Origin: Prochlorococcus sp. scB243_498I20
GTDB taxonomy: Bacteria; Cyanobacteriota; Cyanobacteriia; PCC-6307; Cyanobiaceae
DNA: 64,000 bases
Direction: 5' to 3'
Assembly: GCA_000635015.1 (NCBI GenBank)
Contig: JFMR01000036.1
Span: 186,001 to 250,000, forward strand
Of this stretch, positions 11,118 through 20,453 are shown in pieces; the stretch's first letter is position 1; every line of letters starts with the position of its first letter. Made by a program: the position numbers and the translations under genes. The notes beneath the pieces are model-generated. The model was not told the origin of the DNA. It did no database searches and was given only the letters and a program-made list of their open reading frames with translations.

Positions 11118-11482
11118 ACAAAAGCATATTCGTATTCTTCAATCTCTTCCCAATCATCTGCAGTAAGTTCTAGACCCTCAAATATTTTTTCTTCACCAAT
11201 TGCTTCAACTACAACTTTTAGTGATGGAAATAGAAAATGATTTTCTTCAGCATATTGGGCACTAAATAAGCCTTTTTCACCCCAAAAAAACCTATCCGTG
11301 GTATGTTCATTTCTTCTGACATTGAACACTGAAGGTGCAGAGAGACCATTTTCAGCTATGAATCTTCTTGCTGCTGTAACTGGTTTATGTTTGCCAGTTT
11401 CGATATGATAAATAGGCACATGTGCCATAACTCTTTGGCCAGCCAATCTTCTTCTGCTGATTCTTTTTCTTTTTTTTGACAT
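11114..11482 (-). CDS. DUF3155-like cyanobacterial protein
   Basis: 122 aa; basic start MSKKRKRISRRRLAGQRVMAHVPIYHIETGKHKPVTAARRFI recalled as DUF3155; AGGAG upstream of ATG. Confidence 0.75.
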   Translation of the reverse strand: MSKKRKRISRRRLAGQRVMAHVPIYHIETGKHKPVTAARRFIAENGLSAPSVFNVRRNEHTTDRFFWGEKGLFSAQYAEENHFLFPSLKVVVEAIGEEKIFEGLELTADDWEEIEEYEYAFV

Positions 11483-11730
11483 TGATTGGTGCTCCTGAAA
11501 TTATTTATGAGATTAGTCTTATTTATTTTTACTAATCTTATATATGTGATTTTAAATTCACTTCAATTACATAGAGGACCCATCAACCCCTGATGTAGCT
11601 TAAAATATGATTGAATATTCATATTTAAGGCTGGCTAAAGTCAAACCTCTTTATATATCTTAATACTTTTTTCATATTTTACAAGCCCCTTTTCAAGTTT
11701 TTAGAAAATTTCTCAAAAATTTTATTAATT

Positions 11731-12867
11731 ATGAATTTAACAAAAAAATTTGAAGAATTAATTAATAAACAGCTTGAGAGTTTTGGGTGCTCAATGGGCG
11801 TGACTAATTTAGTTATTTATCTTGCATCAGCTAAGCAAGGAACTAAAGCATCTTTTGAAATGATTGGTCAATGGCCACAAATTGATAGGCTACTAACATC
11901 AATAGAAGATGATCCTTCACTGAAAGTTTCATCGCCTAATAGAAGATGGTACCCGCTTCAAGAAAACGATATTCTACTTGGTGTCCTTAGAGTAGAAACT
12001 GATTTAAAAGGGGGGAATTGGCCAGCATCTCTTGATTCTAGATTAAAAGCCCTTTCTATATCTTTAGCTAAATGCGTCTCTATTGAATTAGAACTTCAAA
12101 ATAAACATAAAGAAATCAATTATTTAAAAAATCAGGTGAATGTCATTATCCATCAATTAAGGAATCCATTGGCTGCTATTAGGACATATGCAAAATTACT
12201 TATAAAAAGACTTGGTTCAGATAATGACTCTATTGAAATAGTCGAACGGATGATAATAGAGCAAAAACAAATTAATCAATATATGGACTCTTTTGCGCAA
12301 TTAAATTCACCTATACAACTGCCTTTAGAAATTGGAGAGGAAAGATTATTATTACCGCCAAATTTAGATAATAAAAAGTTAATAACTGTTCAGAGTTTAT
12401 TGAGGCCAATATTAGAAAGGGGTAAAGCTAATGCGAACCTAGAGAATAGAGATTGGACTGAACCTTCTCTTTGGCCAGATTGGACTATATCGCCATTAAA
12501 GGCAAAGTATGCTGTAATTGCCGAAATTGTGGCCAATTTATTAGAAAATGCGTTTAAATATGCCCAAAAAGATTCTGAAATTGGACTCGCAATTACGAAT
12601 AATGGAATTTGTATATTTGATAATGGTAAAAAAATAACCAAAAATGAAAAAGAAAAAATTTTTGAAAAAGGTTTTAGAGGATCTGCTGCTAAGAAAAAGG
12701 ACGGCACTGGTGTGGGACTTTTTTTGGCGAGAAAATTAGCAAAACAAATTGGAGGGGAATTGACATTGCTAGAAAATGACTCAATTAAAAATACTGAGAA
12801 ATTAAAAAATCTCAAGAAGAAAAATATTTTCTATTTAGAACTACCTATAAAAGAATTGCATGCATAA
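11731..12867 (+). CDS. Two-component sensor histidine kinase
   Basis: 378 aa; H-box VNVIIHQLRNPLAAIRTYAKLL, N-box VANLLENAFKYA, GTGVGLFLARKLAKQIGG. Confidence 0.93.
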   Translation: MNLTKKFEELINKQLESFGCSMGVTNLVIYLASAKQGTKASFEMIGQWPQIDRLLTSIEDDPSLKVSSPNRRWYPLQENDILLGVLRVETDLKGGNWPASLDSRLKALSISLAKCVSIELELQNKHKEINYLKNQVNVIIHQLRNPLAAIRTYAKLLIKRLGSDNDSIEIVERMIIEQKQINQYMDSFAQLNSPIQLPLEIGEERLLLPPNLDNKKLITVQSLLRPILERGKANANLENRDWTEPSLWPDWTISPLKAKYAVIAEIVANLLENAFKYAQKDSEIGLAITNNGICIFDNGKKITKNEKEKIFEKGFRGSAAKKKDGTGVGLFLARKLAKQIGGELTLLENDSIKNTEKLKNLKKKNIFYLELPIKELHA

Positions 12868-13585
12868 ACAACATTAGAGTTTCAACTAGTACAACACTTG
12901 CACCGCAGGCATCTCCATTGAAGCCTCCAATTTTATTACCCAGTATGTTTGGGATACAGTAGCTTAGAAAAATACCAATCAAAATAAGAATTAAAAATTT
13001 AATTAATAATGTTTGGGATGTAATTGAAACTAATTGGTATGGAATGAAAATTAAAAGAAAAAAAATGGAGATCAAAGATTCTTTTTTAAATCCATTCCAA
13101 AACTTTTTGTGACTAATAGATTTTTTCTTGTAACTCAAATATTTAAACTTTTCTATAAAAAATAAATTTGAAAATCTTCCCCAAAATAAGCATATAGGTA
13201 AAACAAAAATTATTAGGTTTTGAATTTTCAGTATGCAAGCAATTTGAATTAAAGTTATAAAAACTAAAGCTTGAACGCCAAAGGACCCAACTTTACTGTC
13301 TTTCATGGCTTTTAAACGTTTCTTTTTACCGGCAAAAATACCATCGAAAGTATCCATTAAACCATCAATGTGCAGACCACCAGTAATTAAATATCCTGAA
13401 GCTAAACAAATTAATGCAGATGCATAAATTGACCAAGAGTTTGTTCTAAAAAAAAGAAAGATATAACTCTGTATTGTTCCAATCAAAAATCCTAAAGGTG
13501 GGGCAAATTGTGCAATATTTTTAAATTCGGGACTAATTAAAGGTATCTTTGGAAATGTGGTATAGAAAATCCAAGATCCTGCCAA
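12845..13585 (-). CDS. cobS: Adenosylcobinamide-GDP ribazoletransferase (cobalamin synthase)
   Basis: 246 aa; ASGYLITGGLHIDGLMDTFDGIF and C-terminal GGFNGDACGA typical of CobS. Confidence 0.93.
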   Translation of the reverse strand: MAGSWIFYTTFPKIPLISPEFKNIAQFAPPLGFLIGTIQSYIFLFFRTNSWSIYASALICLASGYLITGGLHIDGLMDTFDGIFAGKKKRLKAMKDSKVGSFGVQALVFITLIQIACILKIQNLIIFVLPICLFWGRFSNLFFIEKFKYLSYKKKSISHKKFWNGFKKESLISIFFLLIFIPYQLVSITSQTLLIKFLILILIGIFLSYCIPNILGNKIGGFNGDACGASVVLVETLMLFMHAILL

Positions 13586-13683
13586 ATTTTTTATTAAATA
13601 TTTTTTGATGAGATAAAAATAGATTCAATATTAAATAATAGGGTAGATTAATGAAAAAGTATCAAAAAATTTTATAAATCATC

Positions 13684-14802
13684 GTGTTTGAATTTGAAAT
13701 TAAGTCAAATTGCAGTAAAACAGCGGCAAGAACTGGTATATTTCATACACCAAATGGTCAGGTAAACACACCAAAATTTATGCCTGTGGGTACATTGGCA
13801 ACGGTTAAAGGAATTTCATCTGAGCAGTTAACCTCTACAGGATCAGAAATGATTCTCTCAAATACCTTTCATCTTCATTTACAACCTGGAGAAAAATTAG
13901 TTAAGGAATCTGGAGGAATACATAAGTTCATGAATTGGTCTAAGCCTATTCTTACTGATTCAGGAGGGTATCAAGTTTTTAGTTTGGCCAAATTAAATAA
14001 TATTTCTGATAAAGGAGTGGAATTTAAAAATCCAAGGGATGGCAGTCTTGTATTTTTATCACCTGAAAAAGTAATACAGATTCAAATGGATCTTGGATCC
14101 GATGTTGCGATGGCTTTTGATCATTGTCCTCCGCATACAGCTAACGAAAATGATATCGAGGAATCTTTACAAAGAACTCATTCATGGTTGCAAAAATGTG
14201 TTGAGACTCATCAGAAATCCAATCAAGCATTATTTGGCATAGTTCAAGGTGGAAAGTATCCTAGATTGAGAGAATATAGCGCAAAATATACAAGTTCTTT
14301 TGATCTGCCTGGAATAGCAGTCGGAGGTGTAAGTGTTGGTGAGGCAGTAGAAGAAATACATAGTGTTATTAATTACGTCCCGAAATTCTTACCAATAAAT
14401 AAACCAAGATATTTAATGGGAATTGGCTCTTTAAAAGAAATTTCTTTAGCTGTTGCTAATGGATTCGATATATTTGACTGTGTTTTGCCTACAAGATTAG
14501 GAAGACATGGGACTGCATTTTTTAATGATGAAAGATTAAATTTGCGAAATGCTCGATTTAAAAATGACTTTTCTCCGATTGACAAAACTTGTAAATGCGA
14601 AACCTGTAAATCCTATTCTCGAGCTTATTTGCATCATCTAATTAGAAATGACGAAATATTAGGTCTAACACTTATAAGTTTGCATAATATTGCTCACCTA
14701 ATAAGATTTACAAATGCAATTTCTAATGCAATTAGAGATAATTGTTTTACAAATGATTTCGCTCCTTGGAAAACATCCTCTATTGCTCACCATACGTGGT
14801 AA
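13684..14802 (+). CDS. tgt: Queuine tRNA-ribosyltransferase (GTG start)
   Basis: 372 aa; [56 protein letters not shown]. Confidence 0.97.
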   Translation: MFEFEIKSNCSKTAARTGIFHTPNGQVNTPKFMPVGTLATVKGISSEQLTSTGSEMILSNTFHLHLQPGEKLVKESGGIHKFMNWSKPILTDSGGYQVFSLAKLNNISDKGVEFKNPRDGSLVFLSPEKVIQIQMDLGSDVAMAFDHCPPHTANENDIEESLQRTHSWLQKCVETHQKSNQALFGIVQGGKYPRLREYSAKYTSSFDLPGIAVGGVSVGEAVEEIHSVINYVPKFLPINKPRYLMGIGSLKEISLAVANGFDIFDCVLPTRLGRHGTAFFNDERLNLRNARFKNDFSPIDKTCKCETCKSYSRAYLHHLIRNDEILGLTLISLHNIAHLIRFTNAISNAIRDNCFTNDFAPWKTSSIAHHTW

Positions 14803-14835
14803 CGTCTTATCATAATTAATTAAATTATCAAAAAG

Positions 14836-14976
14836 GTGCTCATTCTATTTAATACATTCGCTGAATTGCCCGAGGCTTATAAGGCCTTTGCTCCAACTGT
14901 TGATGTTCTTCCACTTATTCCTTTATTTTTCTTTTTATTAGTTTTTGTTTGGCAAGCTGCTGTTGGATTTAAATAA
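14836..14976 (+). CDS. psbK: Photosystem II reaction center protein K (absent from the supplied ORF track)
   Basis: Translation from GTG: (V/M)[45 protein letters not shown]. Confidence 0.95.
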
Positions 14977-15002
14977 AATTATTTTAGTTTAGATTGTTAG
15001 TA

Positions 15003-16007
15003 TTAGACTGGATTTTCAAGTAAAATCGCATCTCCAGAATTTTCTACTGCACTCTCTATAAAATCAGCAATTTTTAATGCTCTTGAGGCTTGCTCACCAT
15101 CCACCTCAGGAATTTCTTTGCCCTGAACGCACTTAAGAAAATGCTCCAATTCTGCATAAAGAGGTTCAATGGAGGTTGTGCTAACTTCTTCAACATATCC
15201 GTCATTTCTATAAACTAATTCTCCATGTTCTGCAGTGTATGATTCATGAGACTTTCTATGGATTTGAAGAGAGTGATTTAAGAAATCAGTTTCTACTAGT
15301 CCGTTTTGGCAGTGAGCACTTAAACTCCTAATTTTTTTGTGACTCATTTTACTGGCAGTCAAGCTTGCAATAACATTATTTTTAAAAACCAAAGTAGCAT
15401 TGACATAATCTATTAATCCTTTACTGTTTCTGCCTCCAACTGCCGCTAATTTTTGTATTTTAGAGTTGACGAGTTCTAAAATTAGATCAATGTCATGTAT
15501 CATTAAATCCATTACTACAGATACATCATTTGCTCTATCTGCATGAGGACTGTGCCTCCTTGCTTCCAAAACCACAATTTCTTCATTATTTACTATTTTA
15601 TTTAATTCTCTAAAAGCAGGATTAAATCTTTCAATATGCCCAACTTGTAATAGACAGTTACTTGCATTAGCAGCCTCTACTAAAGATTTTGCTTCTAACT
15701 CATTAGCTGCAATTGGTTTTTCAATGAGAACATTGGTACCTCCCTTAAGACAATCTAGTCCTACTTTTTGATGAAGTAGTGTTGGGACAGCGATACAGAT
15801 AGCATCAACTTTTGGAATTAAGTCTTTATAGTCTTTGAACCATTCACATTGGAATTGCTCAATAGCTAATTTACCTCTCTCTTCATTTGGATCTGCAACT
15901 CCAATGAGATTTGCATCTTTGAGCAAACTTAGAACTCGAGCATGATGCCAACCCATATTCCCTATACCTATGACTCCAACCTTTACTGGTGATGAGGTTG
16001 GCTGCAT
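15003..16007 (-). CDS. Gfo/Idh/MocA family oxidoreductase
   Basis: 334 aa; VGVIGIGNMGWHHARVL Rossmann motif, GGTNVLIEKPIA, QVGHIERFNPAF. Confidence 0.93.
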   Translation of the reverse strand: MQPTSSPVKVGVIGIGNMGWHHARVLSLLKDANLIGVADPNEERGKLAIEQFQCEWFKDYKDLIPKVDAICIAVPTLLHQKVGLDCLKGGTNVLIEKPIAANELEAKSLVEAANASNCLLQVGHIERFNPAFRELNKIVNNEEIVVLEARRHSPHADRANDVSVVMDLMIHDIDLILELVNSKIQKLAAVGGRNSKGLIDYVNATLVFKNNVIASLTASKMSHKKIRSLSAHCQNGLVETDFLNHSLQIHRKSHESYTAEHGELVYRNDGYVEEVSTTSIEPLYAELEHFLKCVQGKEIPEVDGEQASRALKIADFIESAVENSGDAILLENPV

Positions 16008-16060
16008 AATTTCAAATCCATATATTAATTATCATCATTATCCTCTATAGGAAGCCACAT

Positions 16061-17329
16061 TTAGCTTTTGGAAAGAATAATTTTAACACGATCAATTTTT
16101 GGACCTGACATAGAAATAACTTCAAACTTAATGTTACTAAAATCTAAAACATCGCCAATTTTTGGAACCATTTGAAATTTTTCTAGCAGAAATCCAGCAA
16201 GGGTATGATAATCTGCTCCTTCTGGAATAGAACATCCTAACTTTTTATTGATATCTATAATTTCTGATTTTCCCGCTATTGACCATTTTTTAGAGAAATT
16301 ATCTAACATTCTCATATCTGAATAAATTCTATTATTGAGCATTTCCTCTCCAACTATTTCGCCATTTAGATCAGCTGCAGTTATGAGTCCCTCTGTCCCA
16401 CCGTGTTCATCAACTACTAGTAAGAACGGATTGTAGTCTCTTACTATTGGAAATATTTCTGCTAGTGAACATGTTTCTATTATTTTTGTTACTGGTAAAA
16501 GGAATGGCTCTAATAATGTATCGGCTTCCATTTCACCTTTTGATATTGGCTTAGCTAGATAACGCAAATCTAATACACCCAAAACATCATCTAAAGACTC
16601 ACCAATCACAAAGAAGCGAGCATGTCGAGTTTTATCGACTTGTTTCATAAGTTCTGAAAAGGTTATATTTTTTGGCAAAGTTACCATTTCAGATCTTGGA
16701 ATCATCACTTCTTTAACCTGTGTATCTTTTAAAGCAAAAACTCCTTCAAGAATATTCTTCTCATCTGGTTTTAAACCTGTTACATTATCTGTTTCTATGA
16801 GAGTTTCTAATTCTCCAGCAGATAAACCTGAGTTTAAAGAATCCCATTTGTTATTTAAATGGAACAAGCCTAAACAGGCGCTAGCAAAGAATTCTATTGT
16901 TTTCACAATAGGATTCATGGCTTTTCTTACGGCATCAAATATTGTAGTTAACTTTAATGCAGCAGATTCGGGATTGTTAATTACTAAAGCTTTTGGAATT
17001 AGTCCGGAAACAAGAGTTACAACTAAAACAACGAATAAAAATAAAAGAAGATCATAGAATCTATTTGATAAAATATTTCTTTTCCAATAATCATTAGCCA
17101 GGTTATTGCTGAGCCATCCAATTGCAATTAATGAAATTGTTACTCCAAATTGAGAAGCAATTAATGAAGATCTAAAGCGTTTTTGAATTTTTAAAATTGA
17201 AAATGCTCCCTTCTTTTTTTCTTCTATTAACCTTAAAACTTTACTTGGCCTTATTAATAAAAAAGAGAGTTCACTCGCTGCGAAAAAGGCTGGTAAAAAT
17301 AAAAGAAATAAAAGTAGAGTTATTTTCAT
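16061..17329 (-). CDS. CNNM/CorC-HlyC family transporter (hemolysin-like, CBS domains)
   Basis: 422 aa; hydrophobic N-terminus, then VKEVMIPRSEMVTLP, VDEHGGTEGLITAADL, ADYHTLAGFLLEKF. Confidence 0.92.
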   Translation of the reverse strand: MKITLLLFLLFLPAFFAASELSFLLIRPSKVLRLIEEKKKGAFSILKIQKRFRSSLIASQFGVTISLIAIGWLSNNLANDYWKRNILSNRFYDLLLFLFVVLVVTLVSGLIPKALVINNPESAALKLTTIFDAVRKAMNPIVKTIEFFASACLGLFHLNNKWDSLNSGLSAGELETLIETDNVTGLKPDEKNILEGVFALKDTQVKEVMIPRSEMVTLPKNITFSELMKQVDKTRHARFFVIGESLDDVLGVLDLRYLAKPISKGEMEADTLLEPFLLPVTKIIETCSLAEIFPIVRDYNPFLLVVDEHGGTEGLITAADLNGEIVGEEMLNNRIYSDMRMLDNFSKKWSIAGKSEIIDINKKLGCSIPEGADYHTLAGFLLEKFQMVPKIGDVLDFSNIKFEVISMSGPKIDRVKIILSKS

Positions 17330-17348
17330 TCAATGACAAATGAATAAT

Positions 17349-17420
17349 GGGGGTGGCGAGGATCGAACTCGCCTTAGCCAAATTATGAGTTTGGTGCATT
17401 CACCAGATTGCTACACCCCC
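17349..17420 (-). tRNA. tRNA with CAT anticodon (elongator Met, or Ile2 if lysidinylated)
   Basis: Reverse complement GGGGGTGTAGCAATCTGGTGAATGCACCAAACTCATAATTTGGCTAAGGCGAGTTCGATCCTCGCCACCCCC; 7-bp acceptor, CCAAA-CTCATAA-TTTGG anticodon arm. Confidence 0.93.
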
Positions 17421-17561
17421 AGGGGAGTTTATGTAATTTTAATTACATTGAATTTCAATATACAATATAAAAATAATATTTCAAAAAACACCTCATTAGG
17501 AAGTTTTTGTGAGATTTCTTTTTTTTATTCTAATCTTTAAATATAAATTAAACTTTTACTA

Positions 17562-18122
17562 ATGGGCAAATTTTCGGATAAGTATAATTTAAATAAAGCA
17601 AAATTGTTAAAACAGTTAATTGAAAATTCTTACAAGAAAGGAAACTTCACTTTATCTTCAGGAAAAAAAAGCAGTCATTACTTTAACTGTAAACCAGTGT
17701 CATTAAATGGCGAAGGCTTAAACTTAATAAGTGAATTATTTTTAGATTTAAAGGACTCAAGGTCAAAAGCTGTAGCAGGATTGACATTAGGTGCAGACCC
17801 TATAGTAAGTGGATTAATTGTAAAAGCAGCTTTGAATGGACTAAATCTTGATGGTTTAATAATTAGGAAAGAAATCAAAAAATACGGTACCAAAGCTGGA
17901 ATAGAGGGCCCAATATTAGAAGAAGGAACTTTGGTTACTGTCTTAGAGGATGTGGTTACAACTGCTGGTTCAGTAATAAAAGCTATAAAGAAATTACGAG
18001 AAAATAATTATGTTGTTGAGGAAGTTTTGTCTATAGTTGATAGGCAAGAAGGGGGATTAGAAGCCCTTGAAGATGAAAATGTTAAATTAAAGAGCCTTTT
18101 TACAATAAAAGACTTTTTATAA
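17562..18122 (+). CDS. pyrE: Orotate phosphoribosyltransferase
   Basis: 186 aa; [47 protein letters not shown]. Confidence 0.96.
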   Translation: MGKFSDKYNLNKAKLLKQLIENSYKKGNFTLSSGKKSSHYFNCKPVSLNGEGLNLISELFLDLKDSRSKAVAGLTLGADPIVSGLIVKAALNGLNLDGLIIRKEIKKYGTKAGIEGPILEEGTLVTVLEDVVTTAGSVIKAIKKLRENNYVVEEVLSIVDRQEGGLEALEDENVKLKSLFTIKDFL

Positions 18123-18132
18123 TTATTTCAAA

Positions 18133-18969
18133 ATGCAAGATATAAAAAAAAAGTTTTGGCTTGAAAATTTTGATTGTTTTTCAATTACTGGAAAAGATGC
18201 TAGAAAATTTTTGAATGGAATAACAACTGGTAATATTCTTAATTCAGAAAATAAAGTTATCAAAACTTGTTGGTTAACTCCAAATGGAGTTCTAAGGTCA
18301 TTAATTGAAATTATTTTTTTAGAAAGAAGCTTAAAAGTAATTATCTTGGCAGGTAACACAAATGAAATAATTGATTACTTTAATCAAATTATTTTTCCAG
18401 CGGACGATGTACTTCTAAGTGAACCTTCCTTGATAAATAGAATTCAGGAAATTAGTGAATCTAGTTCATGGAGAACTTACCAGCCTATTTTCTTCAAAAC
18501 AGAAGATAAAGCATTTGAAATATATAAAAATAAACTAAATTTACTAAATCCCAATGATTTAAAACTTTGGAAGGTTAATCAGGCAATACCCTCATTGGGA
18601 ATGGAAATAAATGGAAAAAATAATCCTCTTGAGCTTGGATTACAAGATCTTATAGATTTTAATAAAGGTTGTTATTTAGGACAAGAAACAATGTCAAAAA
18701 TAAAAAATGTTTCTTCTTTAAAACAGGAAATAAGAATTTGGAAATCATTTGAATCTAATTTGAATTTAGATGTTGAAGATAAAAATATATATATAAATTC
18801 TTCCAAGGATATTTCTGTAGGCAAAATCACTAGTTTTTGCAAATCAGATTCTCAAATAAAAGGTTTAGCAATGATAAAAAGAAAATATTTAGAGGAAGGC
18901 AGTTATTTTTTTTCAGAAATTTTTGGAAAAATTATTATTAATAAATCTGTAGGATCAATTTTTCTTTAA
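18133..18969 (+). CDS. YgfZ/GcvT-like folate-binding protein
   Basis: 278 aa; C-terminal DLIDFNKGCYLGQETMSKIKN matches the YgfZ signature K-GC-Y-x-GQE. Confidence 0.92.
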   Translation: MQDIKKKFWLENFDCFSITGKDARKFLNGITTGNILNSENKVIKTCWLTPNGVLRSLIEIIFLERSLKVIILAGNTNEIIDYFNQIIFPADDVLLSEPSLINRIQEISESSSWRTYQPIFFKTEDKAFEIYKNKLNLLNPNDLKLWKVNQAIPSLGMEINGKNNPLELGLQDLIDFNKGCYLGQETMSKIKNVSSLKQEIRIWKSFESNLNLDVEDKNIYINSSKDISVGKITSFCKSDSQIKGLAMIKRKYLEEGSYFFSEIFGKIIINKSVGSIFL

Positions 18970-20373
18970 TTGATTTTTTATTAAATATTCTGCAATTTTT
19001 AGAGTAGCAAAACAATCATCTTTGTTATATTGGATAATTTTTTTTAAAAATATTTCGTTTTGTGATATTTGATATTGAATCCACCAATAAAGGGCTTTCG
19101 ATCCACTTACATTTTTCTGCATCCATTCAAATCCAAGCCAATTAGAAATAGCTTTTAAGCCATAGTTTTTTAGTGGTAATATCCAAGACTTTCGTATTAA
19201 GGTATGTAAGTCTATAAATCTTGAGGCAAGTGAATCAATTTCTTCAAAACTAAAATTTAGCTCTTTAGCAATATTAATTATTGCTATCTTTTCAGTTTCT
19301 CCGTAATGTAAAACTGGCCATTCCTTTTGTGAAAAAAGTATTTCAATAATTTTTCTGTAAGATTCTCTTTTATTGTTTTTGAGATTAAAAATTGGTTGAT
19401 AAATAAGATCTTCTTTTTTTGCTAACAAATTATTTATTTTTAAAAAACCATATAAAAAGTCATGTTTATCATCTGGACTTGACTCAATATCAAATATATA
19501 AAATCCCGAATATGTTTTTTCAAGTAAATTGTTATCATCATTTTTATTGCAAATGCGATATGGTTCCCCAGAAATATACGCTTGTGCTTGCTTTACAAAT
19601 AAGGATGCTTTTTCATACTTTTGATCTTTGAATTTAGATAATTTCTCTCCAAGTTGTTTTTCGCTATACGAAGCTAATGTTTGGGTATCAGATATTCCAT
19701 TTGTTATGAGTAACGATGCCGTTTTGGATCCTATTCCATCTATATCTGTTAGATATCCATTTTCTTTAGCTTCTTTGTCACAAAATTTTTGCCATGAACA
19801 AATAGTACATTTTTTTCTATCTTGAGTTATTTCTGGAATGAATCCCTCCAAGCATTCATTCAAACTTAATAAAACATTCAAAACTTTTTTTCTTAATTTT
19901 TTATTTAAATAAATTTCTTCAACATTAACTTTTTTATTAAAACTTGAAATTACTAATCCTTTCTCAATTTTAGATTCTTGAAATGATTCCAACAGCATAG
20001 AACTAAAAGCTAAGTCGAATAAATGTTCTTTAGTGGTCTTGTGGCCTAACTTATAAACAGCAGGTAAATATTTATATTGTCCCCATTTACTTTTACCTTT
20101 AGTCTTTACAAGTAATTGTGGACGTATCTCTGCGTTAATATTTTGGAAAAGATTCCTTTTGATTTTTAGTCCAATTACCCCTTGATAACCTTTCTCACAA
20201 GCTTTTAATCCTGTATATATTTCACTATTACAAAATTCAGAGAAAATTTGAAACTGATTAATTTTATCTATAGCTTTATGGGGAGACCAAACTTCATAAG
20301 ATTTTTTACCCTTAAAATCTAGCCATGCTTTTCTTTTGCATCTAGTAAAACTTTTTAAATGAAGAGAATTCAA
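18955..20373 (-). CDS. TM0106-like RecB-family nuclease with helix-hairpin-helix and RNase H-like/DEDD exonuclease domain
   Basis: 472 aa; SFTRCKRKAWLDFKG, KKCTICSWQKFCDKEA cysteines, IDGIGSKTASLLITNGI (HhH), FYIFDIESSPDDKHDFLYGF and C-terminal YNKDDCFATLKIAEYL. Confidence 0.88.
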   Translation of the reverse strand: MNSLHLKSFTRCKRKAWLDFKGKKSYEVWSPHKAIDKINQFQIFSEFCNSEIYTGLKACEKGYQGVIGLKIKRNLFQNINAEIRPQLLVKTKGKSKWGQYKYLPAVYKLGHKTTKEHLFDLAFSSMLLESFQESKIEKGLVISSFNKKVNVEEIYLNKKLRKKVLNVLLSLNECLEGFIPEITQDRKKCTICSWQKFCDKEAKENGYLTDIDGIGSKTASLLITNGISDTQTLASYSEKQLGEKLSKFKDQKYEKASLFVKQAQAYISGEPYRICNKNDDNNLLEKTYSGFYIFDIESSPDDKHDFLYGFLKINNLLAKKEDLIYQPIFNLKNNKRESYRKIIEILFSQKEWPVLHYGETEKIAIINIAKELNFSFEEIDSLASRFIDLHTLIRKSWILPLKNYGLKAISNWLGFEWMQKNVSGSKALYWWIQYQISQNEIFLKKIIQYNKDDCFATLKIAEYLIKNQLKKN

Positions 20374-20453
20374 ATTATTTTTAAAGGGCGGTTTTAAAAT
20401 TTACTCATATAAATTAGTATAGATAATTAAAAGAAATCAAGGAAATTTTAAAT

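Noticed and set aside
12390-12815. 141-aa minus-strand ORF opposite the histidine kinase
   Set aside because: Long only because of AT-rich codon bias; fully contained in a recognisable kinase domain, no family features.
17340-17540. 66-aa forward ORF
   Set aside because: Its first part is the complement of a tRNA gene.
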